This document shows positions 9,547 through 20,665 of a stretch of 64,000 nt of DNA, piece after piece. The notes under the pieces are model-generated. The model saw only the letters and a program-made list of their open reading frames with translations. It was not told the DNA's origin and ran no database searches. Each line of letters starts with the position of its first letter. The stretch's first letter is position 1. The translations under genes were made by a program, and so were the position numbers. Source of the stretch: Loripinus fragilis (taxonomy: Eukaryota > Mollusca > Bivalvia > Lucinida > Lucinidae); NCBI GenBank assembly GCA_964019695.1, contig CAXHUL010000503.1, forward strand, positions 62,001 through 126,000. Direction: 5' to 3'.

Positions 9547-12500
9547 CCTGGTTTGATTTGTCCTGGGTATGACGTTAAACTGCATCCCCCACCTCTGGGT
9601 TAAGAGGCTGCCACAGCCTGGGTGGCAGAGCTAGATGGCAGACATCTACACACCGATGGTTTGGCATCCTAGCTATTGTGGCTTGGCAGACGACTCTGTA
9701 TAAGAACAACGGCAAGGCACACTGCCCGAGTGCGGGAACGGCGGAATCTCAGAGGCCGTCATAGATCTGAGTTGGGATGTCAGCTAGGACAGGCGATCCC
9801 AGAAAAACCTTAGTTCCAAAAACAATCATGGCAGTATCAACAAATGAAGTCACGTTAGACGATGCTGGCAGAATCCAGATTTCTGTCAGTGGCGTCTCCG
9901 GCTTGGCCCCCTCTCAGGTGTGGGGCAGGGTCGGGCCATTGCGGCAAATCCAGCAAGCATCTGAGAAATTTCAGGGTGGGCACTCTTAATGTGAACACTC
10001 GATCTAAAAAGGAGGGTCTGCGAAGTGGTGGAAACACTATCTCGTAGAAAAGTAGACCTTTGTTGTGTCCAAGAGACCAGATACCGGGGTGGTCATTGCC
10101 GTATAATAACGGGCAAAGACTCAAGGTACAAACTGTTCTGGTCTGGAAACAGCAAGGGTACTGCTGGTGTTGGAGTGTTTGTGGCGGAGAAGTGGATAGA
10201 GAAGGTATTTGAGGTCAAGCGAGTCTCCGACCGGATCATCCTGGTGAAGATCATAGTCAGTCAGCGGGTGCTTTGTCTTCTGTCTGTCTATGCCCCACAG
10301 TGTGGTCTCAGTGATTCTGTAAAGGATCTATTCTACAACCAACTTAGGGCCGTGACTGCATTGATCCCAGCATCGGAATTCCTCATCCCATGTGGTGATT
10401 GGAATGGCCATGTAGGCAGTACAGGCTCTGGTTATAAAGAAGTTCATGGAGGCTATGGGTATGGCAAGCCAGACCCTGATAGTGAGGGTGAGAGGATCCT
10501 GGAATATGCACTAGCATATGACCTGTTCCTCAGTAACACATGTTTCAAGAAACGTGACAGTCACCTCATCACATACAGGTCCGGTAATACAGCAACCCAG
10601 ATAGACTTCATGTTATTTCGAAAGAGCCTGCGCAAACTTGTTATGGATGTGAAGGTGATTCCTGGAGAGGAGGTTGCTCTGCAGCATCAGCTCCTTGTGT
10701 GCGACATGATGATTGATATGCCGCCCCAAATCAAGTGCAAATTCACCCAACGTCCAAAAGTGTGGAAGCTCAGAGATCCTCAAACATGTAGCCGATTCCA
10801 GGAAGTCTTCAAGGCACATGTGCCCGCTGTGGAAACTGAAGCGGTTACTACTACTGAGGAAATCTGGGCGAAACTCAAGACAGGTTTGCTGAAGACAACA
10901 GAGGAGGTGTGCGGCACAACAAAGCCCCACCAATGGCGACATTAAACTTGGTGGTGGAATAAGGAAGTAGATGATGCCATCACAGCCAAGCGCCAAGCTT
11001 TCAAAGCATGGAAGGCTGGCAAATGCACACGAGCATCATATAACACTGCCAAGCGCATCTCCAGACGTGTGGTGCACCATGCACGCCACGAAGCAGACAA
11101 GGTGGTCTATGAGGGCATTGACCACAAGTCGTCTGATATCTTCCGCCTCGCCAGCCAGATGAGGAAAGAGAATGTTGATGTTGTAGGCGACAAGCCAGTG
11201 AAGAATGACACTGGGGAAATGTCAATGAGCGAGGAGGCAAAGCAGAATGCATGGGCTGAACATTATGAAAGGCTTCTCAACGTTGAATTTGACTGGGACC
11301 CTGATCACCTGTCCAATGAACCTCCGTTAGAAGGCCCGCCTATCCCAATCACTATTGACATGGTGAAGAAGGCCATCTCAAAGATGAAGTCTGGCAAAGC
11401 TGCAGGTCCATCAGGCATAGTGGTGGAGATGATCAAGGCAGCAGGTGATACAGGTGCCACCATGATCCGAGATCTTGCTACTGCGATTATCCGGGATGGC
11501 AAGGTCCCAACTGACTGGGAGGAAATTTTCATTGTCTGCCTTTACAAGGGCAAGGGTGATGCTTTGGATAGAAGCAACTATCGAGGCCTCAAGCTGACTG
11601 AGCAGGCCATGAAGATCCTAGAGAGGATTGTCGATGGTTTCATAAGACAGGTGGTGTCTATTGACGACTCCCAGTTTGGCTTTGTCCCAGGAAGAGGCAC
11701 TACAGATGCAATCTTTGTGGTCAGGCAGCTGCAGGAGAAATACCTAGCAGTGAACAAGAGGCTTTATAAGGCCTTCGTGGACCTAGAGAAAGCATTTGAC
11801 AGCGTCCCTCGGAAGGTTATCTGGTGGGCCCTGAGAAAGCTAGGCGTTGAGGAATGGATTGTGCGGTTAGTCCAGGGAATGTACGCTAATCCACGAAGCC
11901 GGGTTTGTGTTGGCGAGGGTTTCAGCAAAGAATTTGAGGTGAAGGTCGGGGTCCATCAGGGATCCGTACTCAGTCCCTTACTCTTCATCATTGTGCTGGA
12001 GGCCTTGTCACGTGAGTTTCGGGCTGGTGTTCCCTGGGACCTATATGCAGATGATCTTGTCATCATTGCTGACTCCCTAGAGGAATGTGTCAGGAGGCTC
12101 TTGATATGGAAAGAAGTCATGGAGAAGAAGGGATTGAGAGTAAATGCAGGAAAGACAAAGGTCATGATCTGTGGTACAGGCCTGGACCTCTTGCAGAGTT
12201 CAGGCGCATACCCATGCGCTGTCTGTCGTACAGGAGTAGGCAACAACAGCATCTACTGCAATGGCTGCAAACTTTGGGTGCATAAGAAATGCAGTGGGCT
12301 ACAACGACTGACACCAAATCCTGATTATAGGTGTGCACGGTGCATGGAAAATGCTCGCCCTATTGACGGCAGACCACAGAGTGAAGTCCAGGTCGGACCT
12401 GATAAGCTTGAGGTGGTAGCTTCCTTCTGCTACCTAGGTGACATGCTTTCTCATGGTGGAGGCTGTGAAATGGCAGTCACCACTCGTGTGAAAACCGCCT

Positions 12501-13082
12501 GGAAGAAGTTCAGGGAGCTACTACCAGTTCTCACATCCCGCCACCTCTCTTACAAGACCCGTGGCCATGTGTACAGGTCTTGCGTGCGGAGTGCCATGCT
12601 CCATGCCAGTGAAACTTGGCCACTTACCAAGACGAACCTGCAGCGCTTGCAACGCAATGATAGGGCCATGATCAGACAGATCTGCAGTATCAAGCCAGAG
12701 GATGTGGCCAGGGTAAGGTCAAGCGAGCTACTGGCAAAGCTTCAGCTTGAGGACCTTGACCTCATTTTGAGAAAGAGAAGGCTTCGCTGGTTTGGGCATG
12801 TAGCGCGTTCGAGTGGTGCAATCAGAACAGCATATGATATGCAGATTGAGGGCAAGCGGGGGGCAGGGAGGCCCAAGCAAACATGGAAGAAACTGACAGA
12901 GAAAGACTGCCGTAAGTGGAAGCTCACCACAGTTGAACTCAAGAAAGGAGCACCTGGAGATCAGGTGTGAGATCTGCTATGCGTGCAGCTAGCCAGTTGC
13001 CTGGAAAGGGGCTTACTGATGTGGATGATGCCCCTGCACCTGCACGTTAATCAAAAATCCGATTATTATGATGATGATGATG
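9547..13082 (+). mobile_element. RTE-like LINE inserted in the satellite
   Basis: The element is bounded by satellite sequence: GATATGC on the left (to 9546) and CATTTCCATGTTCTGAAAAA on the right (from about 13084), which together restore an ordinary unit. It has a ~400-bp 5' leader, a coding region to 12970 and a short 3' region ending in ATTATTATGATGATGATGATG. A GAT-type microsatellite tail fits RTE-clade LINEs rather than poly(A) L1/Jockey (family knowledge). It is clearly more GC-rich than its surroundings, which suggests recent arrival. No exact target-site duplication was resolved. Confidence 0.85.
9960..12970 (+). pseudogene. LINE polyprotein: APE endonuclease + reverse transcriptase + PHD-type finger
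   Basis: Function: nicks target DNA and reverse-transcribes its own RNA. The endonuclease begins FRVGTLNVNT (about 9972), shifts frame near 10015-10030, then continues with VDLCCVQETRY (catalytic Glu), GDWNGHVG, TQIDFML and QHQLLVCD. The RT follows: IFIVCLYKGKGD, DSQFGFVPGRGTTDA, FVDLEKAFDSVP, GVHQGSVLSPLLF, and YADD at 12044-12055. A C4HC3 finger lies inside the C-terminal region (CAVC at 12215 to CARC at 12343; spacing C-x2-C-x10-C-x2-C-x4-H-x2-C-x14-C-x2-C), followed by LRWFGHVARS and GAGRPKQTW typical of RTE/BovB-like tails. Damage is limited to the early frameshift and one in-frame TAA (10943-10945), after which the frame continues TWWWNKEVDDA. The YADD and endonuclease residues are intact, so the copy died recently. 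The PHD-like finger is unusual for RTE. Confidence 0.9.
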
Positions 13083-14830
13083 CCACATTTCCATGTTCTG
13101 AAAAAATTGAATTTTGACCTTATGACTCACATAGGTCAAGAGGAGGGGGTGGGAGGGGGCAAAATATTTGCTACTATGTTGCTGCATTCGTGATTCCATT
13201 TAATTGCTGTGCAATGTGACCATATTCTGAAAAAAGTTGAATTTTGATCCCTATTGACCCCACCCCCAAGGTCAGGGGATGGTGGGGGTCTGCAGGCAAA
13301 ATATTTGCTACCATGTTGCTGCATTTGTGATTCCCTTTAATTTGATATGCAACATGACAATGTGTGAACAAGTTGAATTTTGACCTTTTGACCCCACCCC
13401 CAGTGCCAGGTCAGGGACTGCGAGCAAAATATTTGCTACCATGGTGCTGCATACCTGATTCCCTTTAATTTGATATGCAACATGACCATGTTCTGATAAA
13501 GTTAAAATCCGACCTTTGACCCTATCCTCAGGGTCAGGGGATGGAGGGTGGGGGTGGGGGGGGGTGGAGGCTGCGGGCAAATATTTGCTACCATGTTGCT
13601 GCATACATGACCATGTTGTGAAAAAGTTGAAATCCAACCTTTTGACCCTATCCCCAGGGTCGGGGGGGTGGGGGGGTGGGGGGGGGCTGCAGGCTGTTGC
13701 TGCATACCTTGTTCCCTATAATTTGTAATTTGTTGACCATATCTCCAAGGTCAGGGGGTGGGGTGGGTATAAAAATATTTGCTATCATGTTGATATGCAA
13801 CATGATCATGTGTGAAAAAGTTAATTTCGACCTTTTGACCCCAAAAGGGGTCGGGAGGGGGGATGGCACCGGGTAAAATATTTGCCAGGGGATGGGGGTG
13901 AGTGGTTCTATGTTTGATTTGATTCATTACGTCCCATCAACAATCTTTCAGTTATGTAGGGACCGGTCTTCCTGGGTTGAACCAGTACTAAGCTAGGATA
14001 AATGTGTCTTGCTCAAGGACACAACGCAGTGACGCCGGTGAGGCTCAAACCCACGGCCCCTCAGTCTTGAGTCAAGCACTCTACCACTGAGTGACTGCAC
14101 TCCCCAGGGGTAGATGGGGGTCTGCGGGCAAAATATTTGCTATCATGTTGATATGCAACATGACCATGTGTGAAAAAGTTGAATTTTGACCTTTTGACCC
14201 CACCCCAGGGTCGGGAGGGGGGGATGGCAACAGGCAAAATATTTGCTACCATGTTGCTGCATACCTGAATCCCTTTAATTTGATATGCAACATGATCATG
14301 TTCTGAAAAATGTGAAGTTCGATCTTTTGACCCTATCCCAAGGATCAGGAGTTGGGGTCTGTGAGCAAAATATTTGCTACCATGTTGCTGCATTCGTAAT
14401 TCCCTTTAGTTTGATATGCAACGTGTCCATGTTGTGAAAAAGTTGAATTTTGACCTTTTGACCCAACCCCCTAAGTCCACCAAGGGGGTCTGACCCAGGC
14501 CTTTATTCGAAAATCATGTTTCATATGTTTAATATACACGGTCAGAGGGTGGGGGGGGGAGGGGGCTGCGGGCAAAAATATTTGCTACCATGTCGCTGCA
14601 TACCGTTTTCCCTATACTTTGATATACAGTTTTTGGGTGGGGGGAGGGGGGGGTTATAGGTTAACAATTAAAATATTTGCTACCATGTTGCTGCATACCT
14701 GATTCTCTTTAATTTGGTATGCAATATGACCATGTTCTGAAAAAGTTGAATTTTGACCTTTTGACCCCACCCCCTAAGTCCACCAAGAGGGTCGGACCCA
14801 AGCCTTGGATCGAAAATCATGTTTGATATG
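13083..14830. repeat. G-rich ~140-bp satellite, right segment
   Basis: About ten diverged units continuing the array cut at 9546. Each has a GAATTTTGACCTTTTGACCC block, a CCCCACCCCC / GGGTCAGGGG block with runs of five or more G on the plus strand, and GCAAAATATTTGCTACCATG. Unit length varies through indels in the G-runs. Many units could form G-quadruplexes on the plus strand. Proline/histidine-rich frames on both strands are artefacts. A SINE interrupts it at 13907-14105. Confidence 0.88.
13907..14105 (-). mobile_element. tRNA-derived SINE
   Basis: On the minus strand the head reads GGAGTGCAGTCACTCAGTGG then TAGAGTGCTTGA, an A-box-like segment (about 14077-14103), followed by GGTTTGAGCCT, a good B box (about 14040-14050). 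The spacing is right for an internal RNA polymerase III promoter. The body includes GTGTCCTTGAGCAAGACAC, a segment shared by many invertebrate SINEs. Satellite sequence flanks both sides with similar GGGGATGGGGGT-type sequence, so an exact duplication cannot be told from the satellite itself. Confidence 0.72.
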
Positions 14831-15373
14831 TTTCATATTTATTGTACCTCTGTCTCCATGGGAAATTTCAGTAAAAAATATTAACAAATGACTGAGTAAT
14901 TGCAAAATTTAAATATTTGACCTTTGACCCTACTTAAGGGGTCACGGGGTGGGGTAAAATTTTAATCAATGTCATACATATCTATAGGCACTGGGCAATC
15001 ATGGCCTTTAGCACTTGAGAAGTTGTCAGATTTTATAGTTTTGGAGAAAGGTGAAGTTTATTCCGCAAAAATGCCAATATAGCTAGTGCATTAGCCTAAA
15101 CCTAAATAAAAAACGGCCCATAACTGAGTAAAAAAATTGCGAATCCTTCTGTAAAATTTGAATTAAATTGTTCAATACCTTCAAAAGTTATTAATCGGAA
15201 AATACAATTTAGCCAAAATATGAGTTAAAAAAGGGCCATTACTAGTCAAAATTTTGCAAATTATCCACCTTTTTGACTCACAGAGACATGATCCCTAAGT
15301 GTGAACCATGCTTCGCAGGCGACACAACAAACATCCCAGATTGCAGTCAGAGATATATGGGCATAGTCGAGAG
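14831..15373. other. Non-coding; weak degenerate repeats
   Basis: Contains phrases such as AACGGCCCATAACTGAGTAA and AAGGGCCATTACTAGTCAAA at about 15110 and 15230, common in tandem-cored bivalve elements, but no end structure. No gene. Confidence 0.4.
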
Positions 15374-16571
15374 AAAGTAAGTAAGGTTGCAAAGATCAGG
15401 AATCGATACAATCAAGTACCACACCTGACCCAGGATACCAATGGGAAAGTGACAAACTCACAGAAGACACCACAAACGAGAGCCAAGAGGTCAGCCCTTT
15501 CCCAGCAGGTGACCACGAAGCACATATAAACAGACGCGCACAAAACATAGCAAACACAAGACAGAACAAAAACATAAAAGATCCACAAAAGAAGTACCGC
15601 CTTGGAACGGTCAGTAAAATATTTTACTGGAGGGCTTAAACCGGTTTAACGGCGCCAACCTCACCCTTAATTCAGATGTGGATCAAGACACATAGATATT
15701 TGGTTTGCATGAAAGACCCCTAACTTATCAATGCATCATCTCCTAAAACATATAAATCAAGATATAACAAGGAGATAAAGCAAGGATAAGGACTCAACAG
15801 TAAATTAAACTGAATACCGGAGCAAAAGAAATCCAACAGGTAAACCCCGGTGGGCCCGACAAACAGCCAAAGTATCAGGCCCCTACCATCTCATCAATAG
15901 ATAAGTCTTTAAGTCGGAACCTCCGAAAACAGACTGCATGCTTGGTAGTCAACCCAATCACAGTTGGCAACTTTGCTTTCCTCTTTAATTGCACGCCGGT
16001 GGGTCGGACTTCAGACTCTAAGATGGTTCCGACTTAAAGACTTATCTATTGATGAGATGGTAGGGGCCTGAGCTTTGGCTGTTTGTCGGGCCCACAGGGG
16101 TTTACCTGTTGGATTTCTTTTGCTCCGGTATTCAGTTCAATTTACTGTTGAGTCCTTATCCTTGCTTTATCTCCTTGTTATATCTTGATTTATATGTTTT
16201 AGGAGATGATGCATTGATAAGTTAGGGGTCTTTCATGCAAACCAAATATCTATGTGTCTTGATCCACATCTGAATTAAGGGTGAGGTTGGCGCCGTTAAA
16301 CCGGTTTAAGCCCTCCAGTAAAATATTTTACTGACCGTTCCAAGGCGGTACTTCTTTTGTGGATCTTTTATGTTTTTGTTCTGTCTTGTGTTTGCTATGT
16401 TTTGTGCGCGTCTGTTTATATGTGCTTCGTGGTCACCTGCTGGGAAAGGGCTGACCTCTTGGCTCTCGTTTGTGGTGTCTTCTGTGAGTTTGTCACTTTC
16501 CCATTGGTATCCTGGGTCAGGTGTGGTACTTGATTGTATCGATTCCTGATCTTTGCAACCTTACTTACTTT
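15374..16571. mobile_element. Large foldback element with ~550-bp near-identical arms
   Basis: The left arm (15374-~15923) starts AAAGTAAGTAAGGTTGCAAA; the right arm (~16023-16571) is its reverse complement ending TTGCAACCTTACTTACTTT. Segments compared by eye differ at only a few positions (for example near 15885 against 16075), so identity is about 99%. The ~100-bp loop carries CTCTTTAATTGCACGCCGG, which recurs at 46585. The long hairpin produces apparent frames at 15308 and 16640 with the same C-terminal residues; these are mirror artefacts. No transposase. Fragments of one arm occur at 5200, 32465 and 44587. Confidence 0.93.
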
Positions 16572-16574
16572 GAT

Positions 16575-16774
16575 AACAACAAAGGCCAATCCGTGCAGTC
16601 TGATCAGCGCCTTTGCTATTCGCTGTTTGGAAAGCACCATTTCTAAGCTTGCTACAAGCGAAATTTCGATTTTCTAGCTAGTCTCTGTAACTGAGGAGAC
16701 TGGTTTGAATATCACTTTGTCAGAAACCCCGAAGACAGGATTTCACGCAACGAGGCCCATATATAGACCTGAAA
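16575..16774. repeat. Dispersed repeat fragment (also at 43811-43980)
   Basis: Contains GTCTGATCAGCGCCTTTGCT, CTTGCTACAAGCGAAATTTC and TCTCTGTAACTGAGGAGACT, matching GAGTGATCAGCGCCTTTATC and CTTGCTACATGCAAATTTCC near 43860-43950. Function unknown; a similar CACAGGCTGGTCTGCGTCTT block lies at about 50085. Confidence 0.65.
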
Positions 16775-18402
16775 TACAAGAGGGCAAAGAAAGGCTTGAA
16801 AGCTTTTCAGTTGACTTTCGCTACAAGAGAGCAAAAAAAGGTTTGAAAGCTTCTCAGTTGACTTTCGCTACAAGAGGGCAAAGAAAGGCTTGAAAGCTTC
16901 TTAGTTGACTTTCGCTGCTCACTTTAAGGACCACAGCATGAGCTTCTAAACCTTTAAAGGGCAAAGAAAGGATTGAAAACTTCTCAGCTGACTTTCGCTG
17001 CTCACTTTAAGGACCACAGCATGAGCTTCTAAAACTTTAAAGGGCAAAGAAAGGCTTGAAAACTTCTCAGTTGACTTTTGCTACAAGAGGGCAAAGAAAG
17101 GCTTGAAAGCTTCTCAGTTGACTTTCGCTACAAGAGGGCAAAGAAAGGCTTAAAAGCTTCTCAGTTGACTTTCGCTGCTCACTTTAAGGACCACAGCATG
17201 AGCTTCTAAACCTTTAAAGGGCAAAGAAAGGCTTGAAAGCTTCTCAGTTGACTTTCGCTACAAGAGGGCAAAGAAAGGCTTGAAAGCTTCTCAGTTGACT
17301 TTCGCTGCTCACTTTAAGGACCACAGCATGAGCTTCTAAAACTTTAAAGGGCAAAGAAAGGCTTGAAAGCCTCTCAGTTGACTTTCGCTACAAGAGGGCA
17401 AAGAAAGGCTTGAAAGCTTCTCAGTTGACTTTCGCTGCTCACTTTAAGGACCACAGCATGGGCATCTAAACCTTTAAAGGGCAAAGAAAGGCTTGAAAGC
17501 TTCTCAGTTGACTTTTGCTACATGATGGCAAAGAAAGGCTTGAAAGCTTTTCAGTTGACTTTCGCTGCTCACTTTAAGGACCACAGCATGAGCTTCTAAA
17601 ACTTTAAAGGGCAAAGAAAGGCTTGAAAGCTTCTCAGTTGACTTTCGCTATAAGAGGGCAAAGAAAGGCTTGAAAGCTTCTCAGTTGACTTTCGCTGCTC
17701 ACTTTAAGGACCACAGCATGAGCTTCTAAAACTTTAAAGGGCAAAGAAAGGCTTGAAAGGTTCTCAGTTGACTTTCGCTACAAGAGGGCAAAGAAAGGCT
17801 TGAAAGCTTCTCAGTTGACTTTCGCTACAAGAGGGCAAAGAAAGGCTTGAAAGCTTCTCAGTTGACTTTCGCTGCTCACTTTAAGGACCACAGCATGAGC
17901 TTCTTAACCTTTAAAGGGCAAAGAAAGGCTTGAAAGCTTCTCAATTTACTTTCGCTAAAAGAGGGCAAAGAAAGGCTTGAAAGCTTCTCAGTTGACTTTT
18001 GCTGCTCACTTTAAGGACCACAGCAAGGGCTTCTAAACCTTTAAAGGGCAAAGAAAGGCTTGAAAGCTTCTCAGTTGACTTTTGCTACAAGAGGGCAAAG
18101 AAAGGCTTGAAAGCTTCTCAGTTGACTTTCGCTACAAGAGGGCAAAGAAAGGCTTGAAAGCTTCTCAGTTGACTTTCCCTGCTCACTTTAAGGACCACAG
18201 CATGAGCTTCTAAAACTTTAAAGGGCAAAGAAAGACTTGAAAGCTTCTCAGTTGACTTTTGCTACAAGAGGGCAAAGAAAGGCTTGAAAGCTTCTCAGTT
18301 GACTTTCGCTACAAGTTAGAGGGCAAAGAAAGGCTTGAAGGCTTCTCAGTTGACTTTCCCTGATCACTTTAAGGACCACAGCATGAGCTTCTAAAACTTT
18401 AA
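16775..18402. repeat. Satellite of 47-bp (A) and 83-bp (B) units, 130-bp A-B composite
   Basis: Unit A (47 bp): AGGGCAAAGAAAGGCTTGAA, AGCTTCTCAGTTGACTTTCG, CTACAAG. Unit B (83 bp) shares the first 40 bases and then has CTGCTCACTTTAAGGACCAC and AGCATGAGCTTCTAAA. The A-B dimer repeats at exactly 130 bp over 17218, 17348, 17478, 17608 and 17738; elsewhere A is doubled (17041-17134, about 17775-17870). Homogeneity is high, with scattered single changes. Each unit contains AAGCTT. No coding signal; a 62-codon frame at 16705 is the repeat itself. Confidence 0.95.
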
Positions 18403-18567
18403 AAACCTCTAACTGGTAATATTAGAAGAAGAATTTTTGTATTCTCTAATGTGACAGCTGCTCTCTGTCTATTATGACATGATTTTTTGTTTGTGGCCGT
18501 GTTCCTTGGCTGTACCGGTACTGGTCGGGTGGGTTTATGTTATTTGTGGTTCTTTGTCCAGGAACTC
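18403..18567. other. Non-coding spacer
   Basis: Between the satellite and the CAGGG-ended element. Contains a TACCGGTACTGGTCGGGTGG stretch vaguely like the foldback superfamily, but the match is too weak to assign. Confidence 0.35.
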
Positions 18568-19029
18568 CAGGGTTCATACAGACTTGGCAAAACAAAATTC
18601 CCTGACATTTCCCTGACTTTTCCCTGACGCCCACCCAAATTTCCCTGACATAACCATACTCGCCGGAGAAACTTGGTTATATTCAAACCTTTGTCTATAG
18701 CTACAGTTTACAGCTCTTTTGTCAATTTTGAGTGATTATTTTGAACTTTGCAAAGTTTTTTTTATTCAAGCTTTTCAGCATGTGTATTTAGAAAATGACT
18801 TTCAACAAAGACATTTACAGATTGTCAAATTACTATATCTTAAAAACTGCTGTCTAACTCTTCTTTAAAAATATTTGAATGTTGACCTCTAAATCTAATC
18901 ACCTCTACAGACACTAAGAAAAGTTTTTTGATAATATTCCACTAAAGCCCTGAATACAGCAAATTGTTGATAGCTGACAACATATGACGGGCTTTGAGTG
19001 ATCAGAACAACTCACTTTGAGCACAAAGT

Positions 19030-19692
19030 GCTTAGGTGGGCTAACAAGAGGCTTAAAGAGCCTAAACCAATGACTTTATGGTTTCTGAAGATCTTTAGAT
19101 TATCTTTTTTTACAGTCTATGGGAGCAAATGACCCCAGTTGTGGTGTCGACCAATTCTAACTTGTGGTCCCAGGGGCATGGTTGGCAGGATTTACGTAGT
19201 TAACCACAATGCATTGCTACATACTAAATATAGAAGCTGTAGGTTCATGGTTTCAAAAGATTTTTTTTAAAGTTATTCCCTATTATACGGTAAATCTATG
19301 GAAGCTAAAGACCCTGAGGGTTTGACCAGGGGCATGGTTGGCATGATATATGTAGGGGACCACCAAACATTGCTATATACAGTTTGTATACAAGCTGTGG
19401 GCCTTATGGTTATGGAATAGAAGATTTTTTAAAGTTTTTCCAATTATAAGTCTATGCAAGCTGCTTGACAAGTTTTCACCCAAGGGGCTTGATAGGAAGG
19501 ATCTATGTAGGGGACCACTAAACATACTAAATATATAAGCTAGTATAACCTCATGGTTTCAGAGAAGATATTTTTATGTTTTTCCCTTTACAAGTCTATG
19601 GGAGTTATTGATCCACAGGGTGCTGCCAGTTTGGATTCCAGGGGGTTGATTGGCAGGATCTATGCTGTGGAGCACTAGATGTTGCTACATAT
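19030..19692 (+). mobile_element. Helentron-like element H4, left portion
   Basis: About four ~155-bp units with landmark AGGGGCATGGTTGGCAGGAT (near 19171, 19325, 19484, 19638), each followed by ACCACNANACATTGCTACATA and TTTTTAAAGTTTTTCCC phrases. The core differs from H1-H3. The array is cut at CATATTAATA (19692) and resumes at 21841. Confidence 0.68.
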
Positions 19693-20341
19693 TAATAAAG
19701 TTTCCTTTTAAAAGGACAGTTTGCCCAGTTTTCCTCATGAACTACTGCCCTATAATCCCTAGAAAACCATCCAAGGTGCAATAATCAAGTTTTTAAAATT
19801 TTTAACCTCAGATGGGTCAAAAGTGAGATGAGTACATGAAGTAACATAAAATTGAGCGATGGGTGAAGTATCATGTTTCTGTTCAACATCAATAACATAT
19901 TAAGTAATCACTCGATTAAAATAACCACTACCATCTGAGTAACTATTCACATGCTACTAATTAGACTCGTCCAATCAATCTTTGAATCTTCTGAGGTCGA
20001 AATTTACCTTTAGATGCACTAATTAAGCATGTATTCTTATCTGATTGTAGATATTATGACCCTTGCGTGGGGTGGGGGGGACTTCAGGCCATACTTACTG
20101 AAAGCTCTGCAACTCCCATAGACCAAAATGCACTTTCAGTGTAAACTGGCACACAGAGGTAGTGTTTGGTTAGGTAAATGTTTTAAATTTTACTACTACT
20201 CTATTTACTGGTCTGATACCAGTCTAGGAATCCTTATCACAAGATACAAAAATCTGTAAAACACACATGCAGTAATCTATCACATTGAAACTACATCGCT
20301 CAGATCAGAGTAGGCATCTGTGTAGTACTTTGGTTGTCATT

Positions 20342-20665
20342 CAATATTAGATAAGGGGAGTACAGTGGCTCATTGTAAGAACGATCAACTTCAGATCATT
20401 GCGTTGGGGGTTCAAGCATCACTAATTTTCCGAAGGGAAGTCCTCGTGAATTGGGTTGCTAAGGTGTATTATATAGAGTGCGCGTGAGCAAGATAATAAC
20501 TCCAATAAAGTTTCCTTTTAAAAGGAGAGATAATCCTACTGTGGTGTGTGCTTTATTAATCTCCTCTGCTTGGTACTGATTCAACGCATGAGACAGTCCG
20601 ATATGATTGAAAATATTTGACTACGAAGAGAACAGATTAAAACATTTTATGAATGAAAAAAAGTG
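20342..20665 (+). mobile_element. tRNA-derived SINE-like copy 1
   Basis: The head has AGTGGCTCATTGTAAGAACG (degenerate A box) and GGGGGTTCAAGCATC (B-box-like, about 20407-20421). The body has CTCCTCTGCTTGGTACTGAT and CAGTCCGATATGATTGAAAA (20559-20613), a segment also at 49570-49630, so it belongs to the same SINE family. A second AAGTTTCCTTTTAAAAGGAG end is embedded at 20513, so the structure is composite. Confidence 0.5.

Noticed and set aside
11001..11252. Antisense frames within the RTE-like LINE
   Set aside because: They are shadows of the GC-rich sense coding region with no family of their own.
9226..14393. Pro/His-rich frames such as 13308-13637 and 14061-14393
   Set aside because: They follow the C-rich strand of the satellite and change frame with each unit.
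15308..16640. Two frames with identical C-terminal sequence at 15308-15529 and 16416-16640
   Set aside because: They are mirror translations of the two arms of the foldback.
16775..18402. CRISPR-like array of short repeats
   Set aside because: Units are contiguous without unique spacers and the genome is eukaryotic; this is a satellite.
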